A stretch of DNA of 15,217 nucleotides from Bacillota bacterium (GTDB lineage Bacteria; Bacillota; Clostridia; Clostridiales; Clostridiaceae). The stretch is from contig JAFADP010000168.1 in the NCBI GenBank assembly GCA_023424785.1, positions 1 through 15,217 of the forward strand, given 5' to 3'. The notes beneath the pieces are model-generated. The model was not told the origin of the DNA and searched no databases. It worked only from the letters and a program-made list of their open reading frames with translations. Made by a program: the position numbers and the translations under genes. This document shows, piece after piece, positions 8,131-15,100 of this stretch; position 1 is the stretch's first letter; each line of letters begins with the position of its first letter.

Positions 8131-8499
8131 ATGTTTTTTATTATGGGTATAAGTAACGGAGAAAAGAAATTAAACTTTACACAAAATGTAATTTGTAAAT
8201 GTTGTGGAAAATATGGTAGATATGAAGTGTTTATGACATATACAGCTTTAAGTTTATTTTTTATTCCTATATTTAAGTGGGGAAAACATTATTATGTTAA
8301 AACTTCTTGTTGTAATTCAGTATATGAAATTTCTAATGAATTAGGACAACGTATTAGTAGAGGAGAGAAGTTAGAGTTAAGAGATGAAGATTTAAATATA
8401 ATTAACTCTAAAAGACCATATAAATATTGTCCAAGATGTAGCTATTCTACTAGTGATGACTTTGATTTTTGTCCAAAGTGTGGTGAAAAGCTTCAATAA
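8131..8499 (+). CDS. Small double zinc-ribbon protein
   Basis: This 122-residue protein has two candidate metal sites. The first pairs C22-x2-C25 (CKCC) with C60/C61, across a hydrophobic stretch (about 36-49, TYTALSLFFIPIF). The second is a compact C-terminal ribbon, CPRC (100-103) and CPKCGEKL (114-121), of the common zinc-ribbon type. The hydrophobic stretch is too short and interrupted to call a membrane helix with confidence. Function is unknown; such ribbons often mediate protein or nucleic-acid contacts. AGAAGG at about 8114-8119 precedes the ATG, and an internal ATG at codon 5 is a weaker alternative start. A TATAAT at 8070-8075 with a poor -35 is a possible promoter. The gene is monocistronic, ending in a terminator shared with btuD. 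Confidence 0.8.
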   Translation: MFFIMGISNGEKKLNFTQNVICKCCGKYGRYEVFMTYTALSLFFIPIFKWGKHYYVKTSCCNSVYEISNELGQRISRGEKLELRDEDLNIINSKRPYKYCPRCSYSTSDDFDFCPKCGEKLQ

Positions 8500-8541
8500 A
8501 ATAAGGGTATAGCAATTAAGTTTGCAATACCCTTATTTTTT
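8499..8541. terminator. Bidirectional terminator between the zinc-ribbon gene and btuD
   Basis: A 12-base stem AAATAAGGGTAT (8499-8510) with its complement (8527-8538) has further GCAA/TTGC-type pairing inside. It runs into T residues to 8541 on the + strand and TTATTTTATT on the - strand. It lies between convergent stop codons and overlaps both. Confidence 0.88.
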
Positions 8542-9295
8542 ATAGCCATTTTTCTAATGAATTAATCATAAACTTTTTTATATTTATATTATAAACTTCT
8601 TGAAGAACATCTTCTAAAAAGACCTCTTTAGGATTACCTTTCCCTAGAATCTTACCATCATTTAATAAAATTACATTTTCACTAAATAAGTTAACTAAGT
8701 TTAAATCATGAAATACACCTATTACAATTCTATTTTTAGTTTTGGCCCAGGACTTTAAGTATTCTAAAATTTCAATTTGATATTTTAAATCAAGATGATT
8801 TGTAGGTTCATCTAATAATATAACTTCAGGGTCTTGAGCAAAAATTTTAGCTAAAAAAACTCTTTGAAGCTGACCGCCAGATAATTCACTTATAACAGTA
8901 TCTTTTATATCCATAAGTCCTACTTTTTCAATAGCTTCCATTATAATATTATTATCTTTTTTTGTAAGAGTAGAGAATGCTCCTTTAGAGTAAGCATATC
9001 TTCCTAAAGCAACAGTTTCTTTAACAGTATAAGGAAAATATATATTATTTGTTTGAGATAATAATGCTATATTTTTAGCAAAATCTTTATTATTTAAGTT
9101 TTTAACTATTTTATTATCTAAACATACTTCTCCTTTATAATTAATAATATTACCTATAGCTTTTAAAAGAGTACTTTTTCCACATCCATTTGGTCCTACT
9201 ATAGAAAATATTTCTCCTCTTTTAGCTTTAAAGTTTATATTAAAAACAACATCTTTATTGTCGTAACCACAACTAACATTTTTAACTTCTAAAAT
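8540..9295 (-). CDS. btuD: Cobalamin ABC importer ATP-binding protein BtuD, probable ATT start
   Basis: Translated from ATT 9295 the protein is 251 residues, the usual length for BtuD/FecE-type ATPases. It has Walker A GPNGCGKST (34-42), Q-loop Q81, signature LSGGQLQR (138-145), Walker B VILLDEPTNHLD (158-169) and switch H196 (VFHDLN). The frame is intact from an upstream TAA at 9317-9319 to the stop, but there is no ATG, GTG or TTG before codon 119 (ATG 8941). A start there would delete Walker A and half the protein. The sequence LEVKNVSCGY after the ATT is where this family normally begins, and AGGTGAT at 9299-9305 gives an ideal Shine-Dalgarno site. It is the last gene of the btuFCD operon; the btuC stop lies inside that site. 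It would hydrolyse ATP to drive corrinoid uptake through BtuC. A sequencing error at the start codon is the main alternative. Confidence 0.9.
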   Translation of the reverse strand: MLEVKNVSCGYDNKDVVFNINFKAKRGEIFSIVGPNGCGKSTLLKAIGNIINYKGEVCLDNKIVKNLNNKDFAKNIALLSQTNNIYFPYTVKETVALGRYAYSKGAFSTLTKKDNNIIMEAIEKVGLMDIKDTVISELSGGQLQRVFLAKIFAQDPEVILLDEPTNHLDLKYQIEILEYLKSWAKTKNRIVIGVFHDLNLVNLFSENVILLNDGKILGKGNPKEVFLEDVLQEVYNINIKKFMINSLEKWL

Positions 9296-9298
9296 AAA

Positions 9299-9305
9299 AT
9301 CACCT
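9299..9305 (-). promoter_or_regulatory. Ribosome binding site for btuD, overlapping the btuC stop codon
   Basis: AGGTGAT matches seven consecutive bases of the full anti-16S complement AGGAGGTGAT. Its GG lies seven bases before the ATT at 9295, the optimal spacing. It shares bases with the btuC stop TAG (9304-9306), suggesting coupled translation. Confidence 0.75.
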
Positions 9306-10338
9306 ACTTTGATTTTTTAAAGTATATGTATGCAAAGAATGGAGCACCAACTAAGGCAGTGATTGCACCAACAGGAAGTTCTGAAGGAACAATTATGGTT
9401 CTTGCTATTAAATCTGTAATAATCATAAAACATCCTCCAAGTACAAAACAATTTGGTATTACATAACTATGTTTTGCTCCAAAAATTTTCCTTACAACAT
9501 GAGGAATAATTAAATCAACAAAGCCTATTGTTCCACTTAAAGCTACAGCACTTCCTGTTAACATAGCGCAAAATAGAAGTAGTATTTTCTTTGTTCTTGA
9601 TACATTTACTCCTACAGATTTTGCTTGCTCATCTCCAAAAGATAGTATATCCATTTCCTTAGAATACAACATAACACCTAAAATTCCTATTATAAAGAAT
9701 GGTAATCCAATTTTAACATATGACCATCCTTTCATAGAAAAAGAACCCATTTGCCATAAAGCAATGCTTTCTATATTTTCTTTGCATAGTGCAGTTATAA
9801 GTGTAAGAGTAGCATTAAAAAATAAAGAAAATACCATACCAGATAAAATAATAGTAGTGCTAGACATTCTTTTATCAACTTTAGAAGAAAATAAAACCAC
9901 TCCAAAAACTGTTAAAAGAGCACATAAAAATCCTACTAAAGGCATTGTTAAATTTCCAAGTAGAGGTATTGAAAAACCTGTTACTATAGTTATACCAACT
10001 CCAAGAGAAGCACCACTAGATACTCCTAAAGTAAAAGGAGAGGCAAGTGAGTTTTTTAATATAGATTGAACTACAGAACCACTAACAGCTAATGAACCAC
10101 CAACTAAAAAAGCAAGTAAAACTCTTGGTAATCTTAAATTCCATATTATAGCTACATTGTTTTTAGTAATTCCATCATTAAGAGTAAAATTAAATATTTT
10201 ATGACCAAGTATAGATAAAATATTTGAAATGCTAGTGTGGGAACTCCCTATGGAAGTTCCCACACATATTACTAAAAATGATAAAGAAATTAATAAGATT
10301 ACATTTCGTTTTCTTCTATTGTAAGTTTTCATACTCAT
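9304..10338 (-). CDS. btuC: Cobalamin ABC importer permease BtuC (FecCD family)
   Basis: The 344-residue polytopic membrane protein has about ten hydrophobic segments, starting at VILLISLSFLVICVGTSIG. It carries the FecCD/BtuC hallmarks: RLPRVLLAFLVGGSLAVSGS, LASPFTLGVSSGASLGVGI, GTIGFVDLIIPHVVRKIFG and the closing ELPVGAITALVGAPFFAY. Two copies should form the channel that accepts ligand from BtuF. The start overlaps the btuF end by 23 bases, with no strong ribosome site (an AAGG lies 12 bases upstream), so translation is probably coupled to btuF. A second ATG at 10332 is equally possible. FecCD permeases also serve siderophores and heme; the cobalamin assignment rests on the upstream riboswitch rather than on this sequence alone. 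Confidence 0.92.
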   Translation of the reverse strand: MSMKTYNRRKRNVILLISLSFLVICVGTSIGSSHTSISNILSILGHKIFNFTLNDGITKNNVAIIWNLRLPRVLLAFLVGGSLAVSGSVVQSILKNSLASPFTLGVSSGASLGVGITIVTGFSIPLLGNLTMPLVGFLCALLTVFGVVLFSSKVDKRMSSTTIILSGMVFSLFFNATLTLITALCKENIESIALWQMGSFSMKGWSYVKIGLPFFIIGILGVMLYSKEMDILSFGDEQAKSVGVNVSRTKKILLLFCAMLTGSAVALSGTIGFVDLIIPHVVRKIFGAKHSYVIPNCFVLGGCFMIITDLIARTIIVPSELPVGAITALVGAPFFAYIYFKKSK

Positions 10339-11233
10339 TAGGGTATACAGCCTTAGCCATTTCCTTAAGTGCTTTTATTATATTTTGTGATGGTCTTGAT
10401 GAAGCATTTTTATCAATAGAGTAAACAGCATTGTTTTTTATAGCTGTAACGTCTGCCCATCCATCACGAGCTTTAATAGTTTCAATAATTCCTTCTGTTG
10501 GTTCGTTAGTTAATATTACATCTGGATTAGCTTCAACTACAGATTCAGGTGAAGGAGATATCCAAGAATCTTCATTTGATAAAATATTAGTAGCACCTAT
10601 AAGTTCAATCATCTCATTTAAGAATGTATTTGCTCCAAAGCTATAAAGACCTGAAGATGAACCTATTTCAAAATAAACCTTTTTCTTATCAGTTATTGTA
10701 TCTCCAATTTTCTTTATAGAATTAATATCTTCTTTCATGTTTTCTATTAATTTTTTTCCTTCTTTTTCTGTACCTGTAATATCAGCTATGAATTCTATAT
10801 CTTCATAAACTCCTTCTATACTAGTACTACTTGGGATATACACAACTTGAATTCCAGCTTCTTTTACAGCAGCAAATGGATCTTCACTTCCTGATTTGTT
10901 ATGACCTGAAGCTATTATTATATCTGGATCTAAGCCAACTAAAGTTTCAGCATCTGGATTTCTAAAGTCGATTTGTGGTAAATCTTCACTTACACCTTCA
11001 ACATCAGAAGAATACTTATCTATAGCAACTAATTTATCAGAAAGTCCAAGTTCTACTAAAACTTCTGTATTTGATGGTGCTGTAGATATTATAGTGTTAA
11101 CTTCTTTAGGTAAAGTAAATTCATTACCTTCCCTGTCTTTCATAACTGTAGCTTTATCACCACAGCCTAGTAAAGTTGATGCAGCTAATGCACCTGCAAA
11201 AATGATTGATAAAAATTTGTTTCTTAGTTTCAT
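10316..11233 (-). CDS. btuF: Cobalamin-binding lipoprotein BtuF (periplasmic-binding family 2)
   Basis: This 305-residue extracellular receptor has a lipoprotein signal with lysine/arginine head, hydrophobic core and lipobox LLGC; C24 would be lipidated. The mature part is a two-lobed, helical-backbone receptor of the BtuF/FecB type. It has STAPSNTEVLVELGL, DPDIIIASG and a conserved C-terminal half ending VYSIDKNASSRPSQNIIKAL. Surface glutamates near EAIxxL-type segments in such proteins dock with the permease arginines. A strong AGGAGG (about 11239-11245) precedes the ATG. It is the first gene of btuFCD, behind a cobalamin riboswitch, so the ligand is most likely a corrinoid; a siderophore is the alternative if only the family were known. 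Confidence 0.92.
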   Translation of the reverse strand: MKLRNKFLSIIFAGALAASTLLGCGDKATVMKDREGNEFTLPKEVNTIISTAPSNTEVLVELGLSDKLVAIDKYSSDVEGVSEDLPQIDFRNPDAETLVGLDPDIIIASGHNKSGSEDPFAAVKEAGIQVVYIPSSTSIEGVYEDIEFIADITGTEKEGKKLIENMKEDINSIKKIGDTITDKKKVYFEIGSSSGLYSFGANTFLNEMIELIGATNILSNEDSWISPSPESVVEANPDVILTNEPTEGIIETIKARDGWADVTAIKNNAVYSIDKNASSRPSQNIIKALKEMAKAVYPNEYENLQ

Positions 11234-11271
11234 AAAAGTCCTCCTAAAAATATAAAATGTAAGGGTAACTT

Positions 11272-11306
11272 AAAGTACATCAAGAAACATAAAATGTACT
11301 TTTTTT
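11272..11306 (+). terminator. Hairpin in btuF leader with T-tract on the opposite strand
   Basis: AAAGTACAT (11272-11280) pairs perfectly with ATGTACTTT (11294-11302), and seven T residues follow on the + strand (11300-11306). In the btu sense direction there is no U-tract, only a leader hairpin between the riboswitch terminator and the ribosome site. It may block antisense transcription entering the riboswitch, or protect the mRNA 5' end after processing. Confidence 0.5.
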
Positions 11307-11313
11307 GCAGAAT

Positions 11314-11345
11314 AAAAAAAGCATACTCATATTTATAGAGTATAC
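11314..11345 (-). terminator. Intrinsic terminator of the cobalamin riboswitch expression platform
   Basis: Minus-strand GTATACTC (11345-11338) pairs with GAGTATGC (11328-11321) over eight pairs, including one G-U, followed by seven T residues (11320-11314). It lies about 46 bases past the aptamer's last helix and 81 bases before the btuF ATG. The upper arm is also complementary to the extreme 5' end of the leader. Confidence 0.85.
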
Positions 11346-11390
11346 CTAAACATAAAATATATAAGTCCATATATTTATCTGCCAATCTAA

Positions 11391-11578
11391 TATCCCACCC
11401 TCAGAGGATAAAAGTTTTGTATAACACTCAGGTATCCCGACTTAACTTCATCCTAATTTCAAGCCTTCCCAATTTCTCAGTGGCATTATTTGATTTCGTC
11501 AGTTTCACGGTTACTGGGGTAGTTGAAGATTCTCACTTCATTCCCTATTAAGCTTAAAGCACATGCTATACTCTATAT
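11391..11578 (-). promoter_or_regulatory. Cobalamin (adenosylcobalamin-type) riboswitch aptamer
   Basis: Read on the minus strand, the B12-riboswitch landmarks are in order. They are AGGGAATGAAGTGAGAAT, then CTACCCCAGTAACCGTGA, then GCCACTG (11484-11478), then TTGGGAAGGC. The conserved B12 box AAGTCGGGATACCTG (11443-11429) follows, then a P13-like hairpin TATCC...GGATA (11410-11391). The loop GGGTGG (11400-11395) can pair base for base, with one G-U, to CTACCC (11522-11517). That is the L5-L13 kissing interaction used for ligand sensing. The RNA starts just downstream of a consensus promoter and feeds into an intrinsic terminator, then btuFCD. High corrinoid would be expected to reduce expression of the importer, as in most members. 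The 454 bases between btuF and the DUF5661-like gene hold this element, its promoter and terminator, a small hairpin and the divergent promoter. Confidence 0.95.
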
Positions 11579-11584
11579 TCTAAA

Positions 11585-11613
11585 ATTATAGTAAATAAAA
11601 AAAATTATGTCAA
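11585..11613 (-). promoter_or_regulatory. Consensus sigma-A promoter of the btuFCD operon
   Basis: TTGACA (11613-11608), a 17-base spacer and TATAAT (11590-11585) match the consensus at all twelve positions. The expected transcript start is near 11578, so the leader RNA begins with the segment that complements the terminator. Confidence 0.92.
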
Positions 11614-11635
11614 GAAAATTATATGAATCTAATTA

Positions 11636-11663
11636 TTGTAAATTCATATAATAATTTTATAAT
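11636..11663 (+). promoter_or_regulatory. Promoter for the DUF5661-like gene
   Basis: TTGTAA (11636-11641), a 16-base spacer and TATAAT (11658-11663) give a start about 18 bases before the ATG at 11688. It diverges from the btu promoter, and the two -35 elements are 22 bases apart, so a bound factor could affect both. Confidence 0.6.
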
Positions 11664-11687
11664 TAACAATTTAAAGAGAGTTTAAAT

Positions 11688-12002
11688 ATGCATTTTTTAA
11701 GAAATATTAATAATTCACAATTTAGAAAAGAACAAAAGCGTTTTACCAGTGAAGATGCTAAGAGAATTGCTAAAAAATTAAATATTGATTTTTCTAAAGT
11801 AAAGTTTAATTTGAAGGAATTTACTATGGGAATTAATGTAGAGCTTGAACATGGAACAAGGTTTCCTAATACTAATGTAACAAATAATGATCCTATTTTA
11901 ACAGGAATGATAGCCCTTGCACATTTGCAGGAGTTTCCTGATTATTATACTAGATTAAATAAATTAGAAGAGGAAGCAAAGAAATATTGGATGAATAAAT
12001 AA
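11688..12002 (+). CDS. DUF5661-like small protein
   Basis: The product is 104 residues, soluble and helix-rich, with no signal peptide. The segment FTSEDAKRIAKKLNIDFSKV, then VELEHGTRFPNTNVTNND and MIALAHLQEFPDYYTRL, matches my recollection of the DUF5661 family, whose function is unknown. The conserved ELEHGT and HLxEFPDYY blocks suggest a binding or metal site. Members occur in diverse bacteria and in phage-related contexts, but nothing here looks phage-derived. The ribosome site is weak (AAAGAGAG about 7 bases before the ATG). It is divergent from btuFCD and has its own terminator. Confidence 0.75.
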   Translation: MHFLRNINNSQFRKEQKRFTSEDAKRIAKKLNIDFSKVKFNLKEFTMGINVELEHGTRFPNTNVTNNDPILTGMIALAHLQEFPDYYTRLNKLEEEAKKYWMNK

Positions 12003-12008
12003 AGCTTA

Positions 12009-12040
12009 AAAAACCAAAGCTTTTAGTGGCTTTGGTTTTT
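12009..12040 (+). terminator. Intrinsic terminator of the DUF5661-like gene
   Basis: AAAAACCAAAGC (12009-12020) pairs with GCTTTGGTTTTT (12029-12040) around an 8-base loop. The T-rich 3' arm supplies the U-tract. It starts seven bases after the stop codon. Confidence 0.88.
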
Positions 12041-12102
12041 AAGATTAATTGAATTTAAAAGAATGTTCATTATGGAATGGAAATAAGGTTTTATTTATAT
12101 AT

Positions 12103-12169
12103 TTAACATAATTCTAATAAAGTATTAATTTGTTGTTAAAAAAACAATAGTAGCATTATTTTGTAGAAT
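12103..12169 (+). promoter_or_regulatory. Possible PhoP-type direct repeats and promoter before the nucleotidase gene
   Basis: Four hexamers lie at exact 11-base steps: TTAACA (12103), CTAATA (12114), TTAATT (12125) and TTAAAA (12136). This resembles the TT(A/T/C)A(C/T)A repeats bound by PhoP in Bacillus. A near-consensus -10, TAGAAT (12164-12169), follows without a clear -35, as in activator-dependent promoters. The region is so AT-rich that chance is a real possibility. Confidence 0.35.
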
Positions 12170-12196
12170 AAATGTTAAATAACGGGGGTTAAATTA

Positions 12197-15100
12197 ATGA
12201 AAAGAAAAACCTTAAAGAAAAGAATACTAGCGTCAATAGCATCATTATCTTTATGCACATCATTACTAAACTTTAATGTAGTAAATGCAGTAGAACAATC
12301 AAATGAATCAGCATTTAATAATAAGGTAGCTATTGAAAAAATAGCAGGGTTTTTTACAGGCACTCAAAATAAAGATGGTGGTGCTGCAGAAATAGTAAAA
12401 TACAACAAAGATAATAATAAGTTTTATGTTATTAATGGAGTGGAATCTAAAATACATGTTGTAAGTTTAGATGGAATAGGAGAAGATTACACTGATTTAA
12501 ATTCTGAAAAAGAAATAAGTGTTAAGGAATTAGTAGAAAATACTGATTTTAAGTATGGAGATATTACAAGTATAAGCATAAGTAATGAAAGAAAAGAAAT
12601 TGCTATAGCTGTACAAGAAGAAGATTACACAAAAAACGGTAAAATAGTAATACTTAATTATGATGGTGAATTAAAAGAAATATATAATTGTGGAATTCAA
12701 CCAGATATGATTACTTATAGTAGTGATTCAAAGTATTTATTAACTGCAAATGAAGGAGAACCAAGAGAAGGGTATAATGCAGTAGATCCAGAAGGTTCAG
12801 TAACACTTGTAAATTTAGAAACTAAAGAAAGTAAGAATATAGGTTTTGAAGGCGTAACTTTAGAAGGAGAGGTTTTATTAAGAAATAATGGGCTAAACTC
12901 TCCAGTAGTTGATTTAGAACCAGAATATATAACCATAAGTGATGATAATAAAAAGGCTTATATATCATTACAAGAAAATAATGCCATAGCAGTATTAGAT
13001 ATAGAACAAGGGGTTATTACGAAAGTTAAGGGCTTAGGATTTAAAGATCATTCTTTAGAAGAAAATTCAATGGATGTAGTAAAGGATGGAGAAATTAAAT
13101 TAGAAACTCTACCTATAAAAGGTGTTTATATGCCAGATAGTATTCAATATTATAATGGTTATATAATAACTGCCAATGAAGGTGATGCTTCAGAGTGGGG
13201 TGATTATTCTAATATAGGCAAATTAAAAGATATAAAATCATCATTAGTTTTAAATGCAGATGATTTTGGTGGATATGAAAATCAAGAAGAACTAGATGAA
13301 AAGATTAATGAAATTCAAAATACTACTACTTATGATAAGTTAGAAGTTTTAACTGAAGTAGGAAATGATGCAATATATACTTTAGGTGGAAGAGGATTTT
13401 CAATTTGGGATGCAGAAACTTTGGAGCTTGTATATGATAGTGGAAATGATTTTGAAACAATAACAGGAGAAACATATCCTGATTATTTTAATGCTTCAAA
13501 TAGTAAAATTGAAAAAGATGATAGAAGTACTAAAAAAGGTCCAGAACCAGAAGAGGTTAAAATTGGACAAGTTGGAGATAAAACCTATGCTTTCATAGGA
13601 CTTGAAAGAATTGGTGGAATTATGACATATGATATAACAGATCCATCAAATATATCATTTGTTAATTATACAAATTCAAGAGATTTTTCTGATAAAATTG
13701 CTGGAGACTGTGGACCAGAAGGAATAGATTTTATAAGTGCAGAAAATAGTTCTACAGGATATCCAATGTTAGTTGTTGCAAATGAAGTTAGTGGAACAGT
13801 AGCTGTTTATGAAATTTATGATGGATATGTTACAAGTGATAAAGAAATAACAGTATTCCATACTAATGATGTTCATTCAAGAATAGATAATTATTCAAAA
13901 CTTAAGGCGTACATTGATAATTATGATAATAAGTTACTATTAGATGCAGGAGATACATTACATGGATTAAGTTTTGCAACTCTTGAAAAAGGAAGCAGTA
14001 TTGTAAAAGTAATGAACGAAATTGGATATGATGCAATAAGTCCAGGTAATCATGATTTCAACTATGGGTATTTAAGACTAAAAGAACTTGGAGATGAAGC
14101 AAATTTTAATATTTTAGCTGCAAATGTAACAAAAGAGGGTAATGCAGAATTTGAACAAACTATGATTAAAGAAGTTAATGGAGTTAAGGTTGGAGTATTT
14201 GGTCTATCAACACCAGAAACTTCATATAAAACAAATCCAGCTAATGTTGAGGGTTTAGATTTTGGATCTAAAGAATCTATAATTGAAATTTCACAAGAAA
14301 TGGTAGATAAACTTGAAGAAGAAGGTGCAGAAATAATTATTGGATTAATGCATATGGGAATTGATACATCAAGTGAAGTTAAGTCTACAGATATTGGAGA
14401 AAATGTTGAAGGAATAGATTTAATTATTGATGGTCATAGTCACTCTACATTAGATAAATATGAGGAGTTTAATAACACTCATGAAACTAAAATAGCAAGT
14501 ACAGGTGAGTATTTAAATAATTTTGGAGAAGTAACAATATCAATAGATGAAGAGGGTAATAAAGATATTGAACTTAAGTCTGTTAATATGAGTGAACTAA
14601 CAGAAACTGATGAAAATGTAGATAATTTAATTAATACAATAAAAGCAGAGCAAGATATAATTTTAAGTGAAGAAGTAGGAGAAACTCCAATAAAACTTGA
14701 AGGTGCAAGAGAACAAGTTAGATGGGGACACACTAACTTAGGAAGACTTATAACATCTGCAATGATTAATGAAACAGGTGCAGATATAGCCATAACAAAT
14801 GGTGGAGGAATAAGAGCATCTATAGAAGAAGGAAAAATAACTAAAGGTGATGTTATTACAGTACTACCATTTGGAAACTATATAGTTACTAAAGATATGA
14901 AAGGCTCAGATATAATTAAAGCACTAGAACATGGTTTAGTAGAAGGTACAGGTGGATTTACACACTTTGCAGGAATGGAAGTGTATGGAGAAAAATACAC
15001 TGATGAAAGTGGCAATATAAGATGGAAAATTAATAATGTTGTAGTAAATGGAGAACTTATAGACGAAAATAAAACATACACAGTTGCAACAAATGATTTT

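Noticed and set aside
8540..8941. A 133-residue BtuD fragment starting at ATG 8941
   Set aside because: The same frame continues upstream without a stop through the Q-loop and Walker A to 9295; ATG 8941 is internal and lacks a ribosome site.
9764..10069. 101-codon open frame on the plus strand inside btuC
   Set aside because: It is antisense to a conserved BtuC core with no initiation signals and no recognisable protein features.
12175..12363. Minus-strand open frame over the nucleotidase signal peptide
   Set aside because: It is a shadow of the real plus-strand gene, whose signal peptide and ribosome site are clear.
14479..15081. Two minus-strand open frames (14479-14793, 14878-15081) inside the nucleotidase
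   Set aside because: They oppose conserved catalytic and nucleoside-binding motifs; low-complexity Ser/Pro/Leu translations are typical antisense artefacts.
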